A DNA stretch of 64,000 nucleotides, taken from the NCBI RefSeq assembly GCF_913775985.1, contig NZ_CAJYMB010000147.1, forward strand, positions 186,001 to 250,000, written 5' to 3'. Within the stretch, counting starts at the first letter, position 1, and each line of letters opens with the position of its first letter. A program made the position numbers and the translations under genes. Below, piece by piece: positions 37,345-48,212 of this stretch. The DNA is from an uncultured Pluralibacter sp. Its GTDB lineage: Bacteria; Pseudomonadota; Gammaproteobacteria; Enterobacterales; Enterobacteriaceae. The notes under the pieces were generated by a model. It ran no database searches, was not told the origin of the DNA, and was given only the letters and a program-made list of their open reading frames with translations.

Positions 37345-38575
37345 CCTGCGGACAGCGTTTATCCTTCCACTGCGCGACGGCGGCAACCCGCCGTCGCGTC
37401 AGTTCCTCCCGCACCTCGGGACCTTTAAATCCTGCTTCAATCACCGGCTTAGTTGGCACGTTCCGCGCCACCTCCCACGCTTCGCGCAGCAGTCTTCCCT
37501 GCGGATAGGCTTTGGCTTCAAAGCCGGTGCGCCCGCGCACGTCGGCCTCGCTGGTCAGCGCCAGCTGCTCCACCCGCTGCGGCCTGCGCCAGGCGTCGAT
37601 AGCATCAAACAGTTTGACGATGGTGGCGGGTTTGAGGATCGGGAAGGTGTGGATCAGGTCGTGATGCTCGGCGACCAGCCTGGCTAAATCACGCAGGTCG
37701 TTAGGAATGCGCAGCCGGGCGCACATTGCTTCTACCAGCTTGACCCCCGCCGGGCCGTGGCCGTGATGGCGCGGCCAGAGCGCCGGCGGCGTCAGGCCTT
37801 TGCCGAGATCGTGACACAGGGTGGCGAAACGCACGTCGACCGACGGCGTCAGCATGGCGGCCATCGACAGGGTCATCAGCGTGTGCACGCCGGTGTCGAT
37901 TTCCGGATGCCATTTGGCCGGGGCGGGCACGCCAAACAGGGCGTCCAGCTCCGGGAACAATACCTTCAGCGCGCCGCAGTCGCGCAGCGTCTGAAAGTAG
38001 ACCTGCGGGTTGCGGGTGGCGAGCGCGCTTTCCGTCTCTTTCCACACCCGCTCTGGCGTCAGGTGCGCCAGCTCGCCGGCGGCGGTCATCCCGCACATCA
38101 AGTCCATGGTCTCATCGGCAATGCGAAAGCTTAAGTGGGCGTAGCGGGCGGCAAAGCGGGCAACCCGCAGCACCCGCAGCGGATCTTCGCTGAAAGCGGG
38201 AGAGACGTGGCGCAGCAGGCGATCGCGTAAATCCTGCTCGCCGCCGTAAGGGTCAATAATCTGCCCGCTGTCGTCCTGCGCCAGTGCGTTAACGGTGAGA
38301 TCCCGGCGCAGCAGATCCTGTTCGAGGGTGACATCGGGGGCGGCGTAGCAGGTAAAGCCGGTGTAGCCGGAGCCGGACTTCCGCTCGGTGCGGGCGAGGG
38401 CGTATTCCTGGTGGGTTTGCGGGTGGAGAAACACGGGAAAATCGCGGCCTACCTGCTGGTAGCCCGCGTCAAGCATTTGCTGCGGCGTCGCGCCGACAAC
38501 CACCCAATCTTTATCTTTTATCGGCAGGCCCAGTAGCGCATCGCGCACTGCCCCGCCAACCAGGTAACTCTTCAC
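37337..38575 (-). CDS. cca: Multifunctional CCA-adding enzyme
   Basis: This 412-residue class II tRNA nucleotidyltransferase adds or repairs CCA at tRNA 3' ends. The N-terminal active site has [20 protein letters not shown] and [12 protein letters not shown]; the C-terminal HD domain ([11 protein letters not shown], about residue 250) gives phosphatase/phosphodiesterase activity. Length is identical to E. coli Cca. Confidence 0.98.
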   Translation of the reverse strand: MKSYLVGGAVRDALLGLPIKDKDWVVVGATPQQMLDAGYQQVGRDFPVFLHPQTHQEYALARTERKSGSGYTGFTCYAAPDVTLEQDLLRRDLTVNALAQDDSGQIIDPYGGEQDLRDRLLRHVSPAFSEDPLRVLRVARFAARYAHLSFRIADETMDLMCGMTAAGELAHLTPERVWKETESALATRNPQVYFQTLRDCGALKVLFPELDALFGVPAPAKWHPEIDTGVHTLMTLSMAAMLTPSVDVRFATLCHDLGKGLTPPALWPRHHGHGPAGVKLVEAMCARLRIPNDLRDLARLVAEHHDLIHTFPILKPATIVKLFDAIDAWRRPQRVEQLALTSEADVRGRTGFEAKAYPQGRLLREAWEVARNVPTKPVIEAGFKGPEVREELTRRRVAAVAQWKDKRCPQAT

Positions 38576-38647
38576 GCCGCCAGGCTCCTCTTCGCATTGG
38601 TTATTGACCGATGATACGGAAGTGCAGCGGCGATAGCTAATCGGGCG

Positions 38648-39268
38648 TCAGTTCATCCAGCGGTCTTTGCGCTTGCGGCTCGGTACCAGGTGCGGCAGCA
38701 CCAGGCCGAGGATCAGGCCCGCGCCGAGCACGCCGCCGCCGTACATGAACCACTGCATAATAATAGTGCGCTGTTTGTCATCAAGCTGCAGATTCGCGGC
38801 ATTCACCTTCTTCTGGGCCACGATAAGCTCGTTTTTCAGCTTCTGGTTCTCTTCTTTCAGGCCGTTAATCACGCTATCGCTGCCCGCCACCTTTTTCTGC
38901 ATGTCGGCGGTGCGCTGGTTCCAGGTAGTGTCGATGTTGTTCAGCTTGTCGGTCAGGGTCTTAACCTGGTTTTCCAGGTCCGGTACGCGGGTTTTCAGGC
39001 TCGGGCTGGTGCTCAGCTCCTTCAGCGGGATCCACACGGTGCGGCCGCTGCTGTCTTTCACCTGCGCATACTGGGTGTCGTTATTGGTTTGCAGGAGGGT
39101 GACGGCCTCTCCGGCGTTGACGGTGCCGACCAGGCGGTAGTTATCGCCCGGGCCGCTGCGGACCCAGGTATTTAATTCGTCGGAGACATAACGTTTTTCA
39201 TCGGCGTGGGCGATGGTGGAAGCGCTAAGTGCAAGTAAAGTGAGTCCAATCAGGCGTAATTTAAGCAT
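38648..39268 (-). CDS. ygiM: YgiM, SH3-domain membrane protein
   Basis: A 206-residue protein with an N-terminal signal peptide (LRLIGLTLLALSASTIAHA), a bacterial SH3 domain (about 25-90, VRSGPGDNYRLVGTVNAGE), a coiled coil (about 95-165) and a C-terminal transmembrane helix (about 170-193) with a basic tail. It is probably anchored in the inner membrane with the SH3 domain in the periplasm. Function is unknown, as for the E. coli gene. It lies beside cca as in E. coli. Confidence 0.93.
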   Translation of the reverse strand: MLKLRLIGLTLLALSASTIAHADEKRYVSDELNTWVRSGPGDNYRLVGTVNAGEAVTLLQTNNDTQYAQVKDSSGRTVWIPLKELSTSPSLKTRVPDLENQVKTLTDKLNNIDTTWNQRTADMQKKVAGSDSVINGLKEENQKLKNELIVAQKKVNAANLQLDDKQRTIIMQWFMYGGGVLGAGLILGLVLPHLVPSRKRKDRWMN

Positions 39269-39482
39269 CAGGTCGTCATTTTAGTCATGGGGTGGAACGA
39301 AAAAGTCGCACGAGATAGTAGAGGCATCAGTCTGACGACGCCAGGCATTCTGCTGCAATCGGAATCCTCCAGGAGGAGATTGCATGGCAAAGTGCGTAGA
39401 AATACACTCTACTGACAAGGAAATTACGCGTAAGTTCGACGTTACCCCCCAATCCCGGCAACTCAACCATAAGAAAGCGGTC

Positions 39483-40394
39483 ATGGAACAGGAAATCGAA
39501 TTGAAGTTTATCATTGCGCCGCGCGGCGTGGAGACTCTCCGCCAGCGGCTCAATACCCCCGGCGTGCGGCACATTCCCGCCGCGCAGCTCCTCAACATCT
39601 ATTACGAAACCGACGACAGCTGGCTACGCCGCCACGACATGGGCCTGCGCATCCGCGGGCGCGGCGGCGAGTACGAAATGACGCTGAAAACCGCCGGGCG
39701 GGTGGTGGGCGGGTTGCACCAGCGCCCGGAGTACAACATTGCGCTCGATAACGCCGAGCTGGCGCTGGAGAAGCTGCCCGCCGACGTCTGGCCCGGCGGG
39801 TCGCTGCCGGAGGATCTCGCCGCGCGCGTCAAGCCGCTGTTCAGCACCGATTTTGACCGCGAAAAGTGGCTGGTGGATGAGGGCGAGAGCCGGATTGAGA
39901 TTGCGCTGGATCTCGGTGAAGTCCGCGCCGGCGAGCACCGCGAGCCCATCGGCGAACTGGAGCTGGAGCTGCTGGAGGGCCGGGTCGAAGACGTGCTGGC
40001 GCTGGCGGGCGAGCTTATCGCCACCGGCGTGCTGCGCCAGGGCAGCCTGAGCAAAGCCGCCCGCGGCTATCATCTGGCGAAGGGCAATCCGCCCCGGGAG
40101 ATTAACAGCGCGCCGCTGGTATCGGGCGAGGCCGGGCTGGAAGCGGCGCTGGCCCACTGGCAGTACCACGAAGAGCTGTGGCTGCGCGGCAATAAAAAAG
40201 CCAAAGCGGAGGTGGTGAAAGCGGTAAACGCCATTCGCGAGGCGCTGGCCGACAAGCACGAAATGGCCGCCGAGCAGATGGCGCAGGTTGGCGCGGTTAT
40301 TGATGCCGCCGCCAGCGCCGACGAAGCCGCCTTCAATCCGCAGGTGGCCCGCGCCAGGCTGATGCTCACCGCATTTCTTGTCACCGGACGATAA
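39483..40394 (+). CDS. ygiF: YgiF inorganic triphosphatase with shortened CHAD domain
   Basis: A 303-residue protein with an intact N-terminal CYTH domain: MEQEIELKF signature, GLRIRGRGGEYEMTLK and STDFDREKWLVDEGESRIEIALDLGEV. CYTH enzymes hydrolyse inorganic triphosphate. E. coli YgiF has about 433 residues; here only the start of the C-terminal CHAD helical domain remains (ALAHWQYHEELWLRGNKKAKAEV...), and the frame stops after FLVTGR, 12 bp before glnE. About 130 codons are missing. The start ATG at 39483 is chosen by homology; an in-frame ATG at 39384, with AGGAGG near it, would add 33 residues without known counterpart. Confidence 0.85.
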   Translation: MEQEIELKFIIAPRGVETLRQRLNTPGVRHIPAAQLLNIYYETDDSWLRRHDMGLRIRGRGGEYEMTLKTAGRVVGGLHQRPEYNIALDNAELALEKLPADVWPGGSLPEDLAARVKPLFSTDFDREKWLVDEGESRIEIALDLGEVRAGEHREPIGELELELLEGRVEDVLALAGELIATGVLRQGSLSKAARGYHLAKGNPPREINSAPLVSGEAGLEAALAHWQYHEELWLRGNKKAKAEVVKAVNAIREALADKHEMAAEQMAQVGAVIDAAASADEAAFNPQVARARLMLTAFLVTGR

Positions 40395-40406
40395 CAGAGG
40401 AATACC

Positions 40407-43247
40407 ATGACCGCGCTCTCCCTCCCGCTACAGCAGCACTGGCAGACGGTTGCCGACCGCCTCCCGGACGATTTTCCCGCCGCCGGGCTCAGCGCGCAGG
40501 CGCGGGCGGCGATGGCCTTCAGCGATTTCATCACCCGCGGCCTCATCGCCCATCCGCAGTGGCTGGCGGAGCTGGAGCAGGTGCCGGTACAGGCCGACGA
40601 GTGGCGGCACTACCCGCAGTGGCTCAGCGAGACGCTGGCGGAGGTCGGCGATGAAAATAGCCTGATGCACGCCCTGCGGCTGTTTCGCCGCCGGGTGATG
40701 GTGCGCATTGCCTGGGCCCAGGCGCTATCGCAGGTCACCACCGAACAGAGCCTCCGGCAGCTGAGCGAGCTGGCCGAAACGCTGATTGTTGCCGCCCGCG
40801 ACTGGCTGTACTACGCCTGCTGCCGGGAGTGGGGCACGCCGACCAGCGCCCGGGGCGAGGCGCAGCCGCTGCTGATCCTCGGCATGGGCAAGCTCGGCGG
40901 CGGCGAGCTGAATTTCTCTTCGGATATCGACCTGATTTTTGCCTGGCCGGAGCACGGCGCCACTCAGGGCGGGCGGCGGGAGCTGGATAACGCCCAGTTC
41001 TTCACCCGGCTCGGACAGCGGCTGATCAAAGTGCTGGATCAGGCGACCATGGACGGCTTCGTCTATCGGGTGGATATGCGCCTGCGCCCGTTTGGCGAAA
41101 GCGGCCCGCTGGTGCTGAGCTTCTCCGCGCTGGAAGATTACTACCAGGAGCAGGGCCGCGACTGGGAGCGCTATGCGATGGTTAAAGCGAAGGTGATGGG
41201 CGACAGCGGCGGCGCCTACGCCGACGAGCTGCGCGCCATGCTGCGGCCGTTTATCTTCCGCCGCTATATCGACTTCAGCGTGATCCAGTCCCTGCGCAAC
41301 ATGAAAGGGATGATCGCCCGGGAAGTGCGCCGCCGCGGCCTGAGAGACAACATCAAGCTCGGGGCGGGCGGTATTCGCGAAATTGAGTTTATCGTTCAGG
41401 TCTTTCAGCTGATCCGCGGCGGGCGGGAGCCCGCACTGCAGAGCCGCTCGCTGCTGCCGACGCTGGATGCCATTGACGCGCTGCACCTGCTGCCGGAAGG
41501 GGACGCCGGGATACTGCGCGACGCCTATCTGTTCCTGCGTCGCCTGGAAAACCTGCTGCAGAGCATTAATGATGAGCAGACCCAGACCCTGCCGGAGGAC
41601 GCGCTCAGCCGCGCCCGGCTGGCGTGGGGCATGGGCTACGGCGACTGGGAAGCGCTGTACGCGCGGCTGGGCGAAAAAATGGCTGCCGTGCGCCGCATCT
41701 TCAACGCTCTGATTGGTGATGATGAAGAAGATAGTCCGGACGAGCAGCTGTCGGAGCAGTGGCGCGAGTTGTGGCAGGACGCGCTGCACGAGGAGGACAC
41801 CACGCCGGTGCTCGCCCACCTTAGCGACGTCGAGCGGCTGCGGGTGGTGGCGGAGATTGCCGACTTCCGCAAAGAGCTGGACCGGCGCCCCATCGGCCCG
41901 CGCGGCAGACAGGTGCTGGACGCGCTGATGCCGCACCTGCTGAGCGAAATCTGCCCCCGGAACGACGCGCCCCTGACCCTGACGCGCATTATGCCGCTGC
42001 TGACCGGCATCGCCACCCGCACCACCTATCTTGAGCTGCTGAGCGAGTTTCCCGGCGCGCTCAAGCATCTGATCCGCCTGTGCGCCGCTTCGCCGATGAT
42101 TGCCAGCCAACTGGCGCGCTATCCACTGCTGCTGGACGAGCTGCTCGATCCCAACACGCTCTATCAGCCGACCGCCACCGACGCCTACCGCGACGAGCTG
42201 CGCCAGTATCTGCTGCGCGTGCCGGAAGACGATGAGGAGCAGCAGCTGGAGGCCCTGCGCCAGTTTAAGCAGGCGCAGCTGCTGCGCGTGGCGGCGGCAG
42301 ACATCGCCGGCACGCTACCGGTAATGAAAGTGAGCGATCACTTAACCTGGCTGGCGGAAGCGATGATCGACGCGGTCGTCCAGCAGGCGTGGACCCACAC
42401 CGTGGCCCGCTTCGGCCAGCCGCGCCACCTGGCCGGGCGCGAAGGCCGGGGCTTCGCGGTCATAGGCTACGGCAAGCTCGGCGGCTGGGAGCTGGGCTAC
42501 AGTTCCGACCTGGATCTGGTGTTCCTGCACGACTGCCCCCCTGACGTGATGACCGACGGCCCGCGGGAAATCGACGGCCGCCAGTTCTACATCCGGCTGG
42601 TCCAGCGCATCATTCACCTGTTCAGCACCCGCACCTCCTCCGGCATCCTGTACGAAGTGGACGCGCGCCTGCGCCCGTCCGGTGCCGCCGGCATGTTGGT
42701 GACCACCGCCGAGGCGTTCGCCGACTACCAGCGCAGCGAAGCCTGGACCTGGGAGCACCAGGCGCTGGTGCGCGCCCGGGTGGTTTACGGCGACGCGCGG
42801 CTGCACGCGCAGTTCGATGCTATTCGTAAGGACATCCTGACCACCGCGCGCGACGCTGAAAAACTGCAAACCGACGTGCGCGAGATGCGCGAGAAGATGC
42901 GCGCCCACCTCGGCGGCAAGCATCGGGAGCGCTTTGATATCAAGGCGGACGAGGGCGGCATCACCGATATCGAGTTTATTGCCCAGTACCTGGTGCTGCG
43001 CTACGCCCACCATAAGCCGAAGCTGACCCGCTGGTCCGATAACGTGCGCATTCTGGAACTGCTGGCGCAAAACGACATTATGGACGATGCTCAGGCGCTG
43101 GCCCTGAGCCGCGCCTACACCACGCTGCGCGACGCGCTGCACCACCTGGCGCTGCAGGAGGCGCCCGGCCACGTGGCGCCGGAGGCTTTTGCCGCCGAAC
43201 GTGAGCTGGTTAGCGCCTGCTGGCACAAGTGGCTGGCGGCGCGGTGA
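40407..43247 (+). CDS. glnE: Glutamine synthetase adenylyltransferase/deadenylylase GlnE
   Basis: This 946-residue two-domain enzyme adenylylates (C-terminal half) and deadenylylates (N-terminal half) glutamine synthetase in response to PII. The two nucleotidyltransferase sites are [20 protein letters not shown] and [20 protein letters not shown] (each described only in part: SSDIDL and SSDLDL). AGAGGAA precedes the ATG. Length equals E. coli GlnE. Confidence 0.98.
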   Translation: MTALSLPLQQHWQTVADRLPDDFPAAGLSAQARAAMAFSDFITRGLIAHPQWLAELEQVPVQADEWRHYPQWLSETLAEVGDENSLMHALRLFRRRVMVRIAWAQALSQVTTEQSLRQLSELAETLIVAARDWLYYACCREWGTPTSARGEAQPLLILGMGKLGGGELNFSSDIDLIFAWPEHGATQGGRRELDNAQFFTRLGQRLIKVLDQATMDGFVYRVDMRLRPFGESGPLVLSFSALEDYYQEQGRDWERYAMVKAKVMGDSGGAYADELRAMLRPFIFRRYIDFSVIQSLRNMKGMIAREVRRRGLRDNIKLGAGGIREIEFIVQVFQLIRGGREPALQSRSLLPTLDAIDALHLLPEGDAGILRDAYLFLRRLENLLQSINDEQTQTLPEDALSRARLAWGMGYGDWEALYARLGEKMAAVRRIFNALIGDDEEDSPDEQLSEQWRELWQDALHEEDTTPVLAHLSDVERLRVVAEIADFRKELDRRPIGPRGRQVLDALMPHLLSEICPRNDAPLTLTRIMPLLTGIATRTTYLELLSEFPGALKHLIRLCAASPMIASQLARYPLLLDELLDPNTLYQPTATDAYRDELRQYLLRVPEDDEEQQLEALRQFKQAQLLRVAAADIAGTLPVMKVSDHLTWLAEAMIDAVVQQAWTHTVARFGQPRHLAGREGRGFAVIGYGKLGGWELGYSSDLDLVFLHDCPPDVMTDGPREIDGRQFYIRLVQRIIHLFSTRTSSGILYEVDARLRPSGAAGMLVTTAEAFADYQRSEAWTWEHQALVRARVVYGDARLHAQFDAIRKDILTTARDAEKLQTDVREMREKMRAHLGGKHRERFDIKADEGGITDIEFIAQYLVLRYAHHKPKLTRWSDNVRILELLAQNDIMDDAQALALSRAYTTLRDALHHLALQEAPGHVAPEAFAAERELVSACWHKWLAAR

Positions 43248-43302
43248 GTTGTGCTATCATCCCGCGCAAATCGCACGATGAAGAATATTGCAGGAGTCTG
43301 AA

Positions 43303-44730
43303 ATGAAAGTAACGCTGCCGGAGTTTGAACGCGCGGGCGTGCTGGTGGTCGGCGACGTGATGCTGGACCGCTACTGGTATGGGCCGACCAGCCGTATCTC
43401 TCCGGAAGCCCCGGTGCCGGTGGTCAAAGTGGATACCATTGAAGAGCGTCCCGGCGGCGCGGCCAACGTGGCGATGAACATCGCCGCGCTCGGTGCCGGT
43501 TCGCGGCTGGTGGGCCTCACCGGCGTTGACGACGCGGCCCGGGCGCTTAACAACGCGCTGGCCGGGGTCAACGTGCAGTGCGACTTCGTGGCGGTGCCGA
43601 CGCATCCGACGATCACCAAGCTGCGGGTGCTCTCCCGCAACCAGCAGCTGATCCGCCTCGATTTTGAAGAGGGTTTTGCCGGCGTCGATCCGCAGCCGCT
43701 TCACGATCGTATTCAGCAGGCGCTGGGCGACATCGGCGCGCTGGTGCTCTCTGACTACGCGAAAGGGGCGCTGGAAAGCGTGCAGGCGATGATCCAGCTG
43801 GCCCGCGCGGCGAATGTGCCGGTGCTGATCGATCCGAAAGGCACCAACTTCGAGCGCTACCGCGGTGCGACGCTGCTGACCCCGAATCTCTCGGAATTCG
43901 AAGCGGTGGCCGGTAAATGCAAAGATGAAGTGGAGCTGGTGGCGCGCGGCATGAACATTATCGCCGACTACGATCTCTCCGCGCTGCTGGTGACCCGCTC
44001 GGAGCAGGGGATGACCCTGCTGCAGCCGGGCAAGCCGCCGCTGCACATGCCGACGCTGGCGCAGGAGGTGTACGACGTCACCGGCGCGGGCGATACGGTG
44101 ATCGGCGTGCTGGCAGCGACCCTTGCCGCGGGCAACTCGCTGGAAGAGGCTTGCTTCTTTGCTAACGCCGCCGCGGGCGTGGTGGTAGGCAAGCTCGGCA
44201 CCTCCACCGTCTCGCCGATTGAGCTGGAAAATGCGGTGCGCGGCCGCGCCGATACCGGCTTCGGCGTGATGAGCGAAAGCGAACTCCAGCAGGCGGTTGC
44301 CGCCGCCCGCAAACGCGGCGAGAAAGTGGTAATGACCAACGGCGTGTTCGACATTCTGCACGCCGGCCACGTCTCCTATCTGGCCAACGCGCGACGCCTC
44401 GGGGATCGCCTGATTGTGGCGGTGAACAGCGACGCCTCAACCCGCCGCCTGAAAGGCGAAACCCGGCCCGTGAACCCGCTGGATCAGCGGATGATCGTAC
44501 TGGGCGCGCTGGAGTCGGTGGACTGGGTGGTCTCTTTTGAAGAAGATACGCCGCAGCGGCTGATTGCCGGCATCCTGCCCGATCTGCTGGTCAAGGGCGG
44601 CGACTATCGCCCCGAACAGATTGCCGGCAGTGAAGAGGTGTGGGCCAACGGCGGTGAGGTAATGGTGCTGAACTTCGAAGATGGCTGCTCCACCACCAAC
44701 ATCATCAAGAAGATCCAGCGCGACAGCTGA
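43303..44730 (+). CDS. hldE: Bifunctional heptose kinase/adenylyltransferase HldE
   Basis: This 475-residue fusion makes ADP-D-glycero-beta-D-manno-heptose for the LPS core. The N-terminal ribokinase-like domain (about 1-318) has [10 protein letters not shown] and [11 protein letters not shown]; the C-terminal cytidylyltransferase-like domain (from about 340) has [15 protein letters not shown] and [12 protein letters not shown]. The ATG at 43303 is preceded by CAGGAG. Downstream, a terminator closes the block; the next gene (ppa) comes from a distant E. coli map position. Confidence 0.98.
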   Translation: MKVTLPEFERAGVLVVGDVMLDRYWYGPTSRISPEAPVPVVKVDTIEERPGGAANVAMNIAALGAGSRLVGLTGVDDAARALNNALAGVNVQCDFVAVPTHPTITKLRVLSRNQQLIRLDFEEGFAGVDPQPLHDRIQQALGDIGALVLSDYAKGALESVQAMIQLARAANVPVLIDPKGTNFERYRGATLLTPNLSEFEAVAGKCKDEVELVARGMNIIADYDLSALLVTRSEQGMTLLQPGKPPLHMPTLAQEVYDVTGAGDTVIGVLAATLAAGNSLEEACFFANAAAGVVVGKLGTSTVSPIELENAVRGRADTGFGVMSESELQQAVAAARKRGEKVVMTNGVFDILHAGHVSYLANARRLGDRLIVAVNSDASTRRLKGETRPVNPLDQRMIVLGALESVDWVVSFEEDTPQRLIAGILPDLLVKGGDYRPEQIAGSEEVWANGGEVMVLNFEDGCSTTNIIKKIQRDS

Positions 44731-44748
44731 TCCCGCGCTCGCGCCTGA

Positions 44749-44774
44749 CGCCCCGCCTCGCGGGGCGTTTTTTT
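44749..44774 (+). terminator. Terminator of hldE
   Basis: CGCCCCGC, CT, GCGGGGCG, then TTTTTTT; ends the glnE-hldE transcript. Confidence 0.9.
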
Positions 44775-44776
44775 GC

Positions 44777-44808
44777 CAAAAAAAAACGGCCCCCGAATCG
44801 GGAGCCGC
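44777..44808 (-). terminator. Terminator of ppa
   Basis: Read on the - strand, CGGCTCCCG, ATT and CGGGGGCCG are followed by a run of nine T. It lies 20 bases after the ppa stop, back to back with the hldE terminator. Confidence 0.85.
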
Positions 44809-44827
44809 TCTTCACGCTGAAAAAAAA

Positions 44828-45358
44828 TTATTTCTTCTGCGCGCGCTCGTAGGAGGCGATGATTTCAGCTTTGGCCGCTTCCGCGTTTTCCCAGCCGTCA
44901 ACTTTAACCCACTTGCCTTTTTCCAGATCTTTGTAGTGCTCAAAGAAGTGGGTGATCTGCGCTTTCAGCAGTTCCGGCAGGTCGTTCACATCTTTGATGT
45001 GATCGTACTCTTTGCTCAGCTTGGTGTGCGGAACCGCAACCAGCTTGGCGTCTTCACCGGATTCGTCGGTCATTTTCAGTACGCCAACCGGACGGCAGCG
45101 GATCACAGAGCCCGGCTCCAGCGGATACGGAGTCGGGACCAGCACGTCAACCGGGTCGCCATCCAGGGACAGGGTGTGGTTGATGTAGCCGTAGTTGCAC
45201 GGGTAGAACATCGCGGTAGACATGAAACGGTCAACGAACAGCGCGCCGCTGTCTTTGTCCACTTCATATTTGATCGGATCGGCATTGGCCGGAATTTCGA
45301 TAACGACGTAGATGTCTTCAGGCAGTTCTTTGCCCGCCGGAACGTTCAGTAAGCTCAT
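44828..45358 (-). CDS. ppa: Inorganic pyrophosphatase
   Basis: A 176-residue family I enzyme that hydrolyses pyrophosphate. The signature DGDPVDVLV and the metal-binding PCNYGYI are present. The chosen start MSLLNVPAG (45358) matches E. coli. Divergent from ytfQ, as in E. coli. Confidence 0.98.
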   Translation of the reverse strand: MSLLNVPAGKELPEDIYVVIEIPANADPIKYEVDKDSGALFVDRFMSTAMFYPCNYGYINHTLSLDGDPVDVLVPTPYPLEPGSVIRCRPVGVLKMTDESGEDAKLVAVPHTKLSKEYDHIKDVNDLPELLKAQITHFFEHYKDLEKGKWVKVDGWENAEAAKAEIIASYERAQKK

Positions 45359-45519
45359 GTCTGATTCCTTAAAATGGAGGTCAATCAAGTGCCGGACATT
45401 ATAGCCAACTGAGTCTGAATGTCGTGAATTCTTTTACCCGCAGCCCTTACTCTCGCTAAAAATAAGACCTGTTGAAGGATGAAAAATCCATAAACACAGC
45501 CGTGCGCTGAATACCCATA

Positions 45520-45533
45520 TGAAAGCGTTTACA
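45520..45533. promoter_or_regulatory. GalR/GalS-type operator in front of ytfQ
   Basis: TGAAAGCGTTTACA fits the LacI-family pattern TGnAAnCGnTTnCA at every fixed position. It lies 117 bases before the ytfQ start in the 291-bp ppa-ytfQ divergent region. In E. coli ytfQ is reported as part of the GalR/GalS regulon, so galactose control is plausible. Confidence 0.65.
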
Positions 45534-45649
45534 AATTTGGTTCGCTCTTTACTGAAGTGTGATATTGCGCAGTTTGTTGCGATTAACGTTGTCTATAGTT
45601 TTCGATAGTTGACGCTTTTTATAACAATAACCCTGCGAGGATACATCAT

Positions 45650-46606
45650 ATGTGGAAGCGCTTACTTCTTGTCTCTGCAGTCTCTGCCGCCCTGTCGTCT
45701 GCGGCGCTGGCCGCGCCGCTAACGGTCGGTTTTTCTCAGGTAGGTTCGGAATCCGGCTGGCGTGCCGCGGAAACCAGCGTGGCAAAAAGCGAGGCTCAAA
45801 AGCGGGGGATTACGCTAAAAATTGCCGACGGCCAGCAAAAGCAGGAGAACCAAATTAAGGCCGTGCGCTCGTTTATCGCTCAGGGCGTGGACGCAATATT
45901 TATTGCGCCGGTTGTCGCCACCGGCTGGGAGCCCGTTCTCAAAGAGGCGAAGCGGGCTGATATTCCGGTACTGCTGCTCGACCGCTCTATTGATGTGAAA
46001 GATAAATCGCTGTACATGACCACCGTGACCGCCGACAACGTTCTGGAAGGCAAGCTTATCGGCGACTGGCTGGTTAAAACCGAAAACGGCAAACCCTGCA
46101 ACGTCGTGGAACTACAGGGGACGGTGGGTGCCAGCGTTGCCATCGACCGTAAGAAAGGTTTCACAGAGGCTATCGCCGGTGCGCCTAACATCAAGGTTAT
46201 TCGCTCCCAGTCCGGCGACTTTACCCGCAGCAAGGGTAAAGAGGTGATGGAGAGCTTTATCAAGGCTGAGAACGGCGGCAAAAATATTTGTATGGTCTAT
46301 GCCCATAACGACGATATGGCCATTGGCGCTATCCAGGCAATTAAAGAGGCGGGCCTGAAGCCGGGGAAAGACATCCTGACCGGCTCCATCGACGGCGTGC
46401 CGGATATTTATAAAGCGATGCAGGCCGGAGAGGCCAACGCTAACGTCGAGCTGACGCCGGATATGGCCGGACCGGCCTTTGATGCGCTGGAAAAATTCAA
46501 AAAAGACGGCACCGTACCGCCGAAGTTAACCCTCACCGAGTCCCGGCTGTATCTGCCAGCCGACGCCCAGGCGCAGCTGGATAAGAAAAAGGGCATGGGC
46601 TACTAA
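45650..46606 (+). CDS. ytfQ: Galactofuranose-binding periplasmic protein YtfQ
   Basis: This 318-residue substrate-binding protein has a signal peptide (MWKRLLLVSAVSAALSSAALA, cleaved after about residue 21) and a periplasmic-binding domain of the ribose/galactose type, with TVGASVAIDRKKGF and VYAHNDDMAIGAIQA. In E. coli it delivers galactofuranose and galactopyranose to the YtfR-YtfT-YjfF importer. It is the first gene of the operon; GCGAGGA precedes the ATG. Confidence 0.97.
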   Translation: MWKRLLLVSAVSAALSSAALAAPLTVGFSQVGSESGWRAAETSVAKSEAQKRGITLKIADGQQKQENQIKAVRSFIAQGVDAIFIAPVVATGWEPVLKEAKRADIPVLLLDRSIDVKDKSLYMTTVTADNVLEGKLIGDWLVKTENGKPCNVVELQGTVGASVAIDRKKGFTEAIAGAPNIKVIRSQSGDFTRSKGKEVMESFIKAENGGKNICMVYAHNDDMAIGAIQAIKEAGLKPGKDILTGSIDGVPDIYKAMQAGEANANVELTPDMAGPAFDALEKFKKDGTVPPKLTLTESRLYLPADAQAQLDKKKGMGY

Positions 46607-46693
46607 CCTCACATCCCCGCAGGCGGCCCTCTTCCGCCGGGAGAGGGCGCGCTGAGTAACTTTCTCAGGATCGCGCATTTCTGGAGCTGAATC

Positions 46694-48199
46694 ATGAGCA
46701 CAATATCCGCACAGCCGGAGTTACTGCGCACGGAAGGCTTAAGTAAGAGTTTCCCCGGCGTTAAGGCGCTGGATAATGTCGATTTCAGCCTGCGGCGCGG
46801 CGAAATCATGGCGCTTCTGGGAGAGAACGGCGCCGGGAAATCGACCCTCATTAAGACGCTGACCGGTGTTTATCAGGCCGACCGGGGTACGGTCTGGCTG
46901 GAAGGCGAGACCATCGCGCCAAAAAGCACCGCCCACGCCCAGCAGCTCGGCATCGGCACGGTTTATCAGGAGGTCAATCTGCTGCCGAACATGTCGGTGG
47001 CGGATAATCTGTTTATTGGCCGCGAACCCCGGCGTTTTGGGCTGATCCGCCGTGGGGAGATGACCGAGCGGGCCACGGGGCTGATGGCGTCCTACGGTTT
47101 TTCCCTCGACGTTACCCAGCCGCTGAACCGCTTTTCGGTAGCGATGCAGCAGATTGTCGCCATCTGCCGCGCAATCGATCTCTCCGCGAAGGTGCTGATC
47201 CTCGATGAACCCACCGCCAGCCTCGACGCGCAGGAGGTGGAGATGCTGTTTACCCTGATGCGCCAGCTGCGCGATCGCGGCGTCAGCCTGATTTTCGTCA
47301 CCCATTTTCTCGATCAGGTTTATCAGGTTTGCGATCGCATTACCGTATTGCGCAACGGCGGCTTCGTCGGCTGCCGGGAGGCGGCTTCGCTGCCGCAGGT
47401 TGAGCTGGTGAAAATGATGCTTGGCCGCGCGCTGGATAGCGAGGCGCTCCACCGGGCCGGACGCACGCTGCTCAGCGATAAGCCGGTGGCAGCATTCAGC
47501 GGCTACGGCAAAAAAGGGGTGATAGCCCCGTTCGATCTGCAGGTCCGGCCCGGAGAGATTGTCGGACTGGCGGGGCTGTTGGGTTCGGGACGCACGGAAA
47601 TGGCCGAGACTATCTTTGGTATCAAACCGGCAGACAGCGGCAGCGCTGAAATTAAGGGCAAACCCCAGCGCCTGCGATCTCCGCGTCAGGCCTCGCGCCT
47701 CGGGATCGGCTTTTGCCCGGAAGATCGCAAAACCGACGGCATTATCGGTGCGGCGTCGGTGCGGGAAAATATTATCCTCGCCCTTCAGGCCCAGCGAGGC
47801 TGGCTGCGGCCACTATCGCGGCGGGAGCAGAATGACATCGCCAGCCGCTTCATTCGCCAGCTGGGGATCCGTACCCCCAGCGCCGAGCAGCCCATCGAGT
47901 TTCTCTCCGGCGGCAATCAGCAGAAGGTGCTGCTTTCCCGCTGGCTGCTCACCCGACCGCAGTTCCTGATCCTTGATGAGCCTACCCGCGGTATTGACGT
48001 CGGGGCACACGCGGAGATCATTCGCCTGATTGAGACGCTCTGCGCCGACGGGCTGGCGCTGCTGGTTATCTCCTCCGAACTTGAGGAACTGGTGGGCTAT
48101 GCGGATCGGGTCATTATTCTGCGCGATCGCCGACAGGTGGCGGAGATCTCCGTTGAGGCACTGTCGGTAACGGCGATCGTCAATGCGATCGCGGCATAA
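46694..48199 (+). CDS. ytfR: Galactofuranose ABC transporter ATPase YtfR
   Basis: A 501-residue duplicated ABC ATPase of the sugar (RbsA/MglA) type. The first half has GENGAGKSTLIK, a FSVAMQQIV-type signature and LILDEPTASLD; the second has the variant GLLGSGRTEMAE P-loop, LSGGNQQKVLLSRWL and LILDEPTRGIDVG. It powers import of sugars bound by YtfQ. The stop is 13 bp before the ytfT start. Confidence 0.96.
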   Translation: MSTISAQPELLRTEGLSKSFPGVKALDNVDFSLRRGEIMALLGENGAGKSTLIKTLTGVYQADRGTVWLEGETIAPKSTAHAQQLGIGTVYQEVNLLPNMSVADNLFIGREPRRFGLIRRGEMTERATGLMASYGFSLDVTQPLNRFSVAMQQIVAICRAIDLSAKVLILDEPTASLDAQEVEMLFTLMRQLRDRGVSLIFVTHFLDQVYQVCDRITVLRNGGFVGCREAASLPQVELVKMMLGRALDSEALHRAGRTLLSDKPVAAFSGYGKKGVIAPFDLQVRPGEIVGLAGLLGSGRTEMAETIFGIKPADSGSAEIKGKPQRLRSPRQASRLGIGFCPEDRKTDGIIGAASVRENIILALQAQRGWLRPLSRREQNDIASRFIRQLGIRTPSAEQPIEFLSGGNQQKVLLSRWLLTRPQFLILDEPTRGIDVGAHAEIIRLIETLCADGLALLVISSELEELVGYADRVIILRDRRQVAEISVEALSVTAIVNAIAA

Positions 48200-48212
48200 G
48201 GAGCTTCCCGTG

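Noticed and set aside
40725..42110. A 461-codon open frame opposite glnE
   Set aside because: GC-rich genes of this genome leave long antisense frames; composition is His/Gln/Ala-rich without motifs, and glnE is intact.
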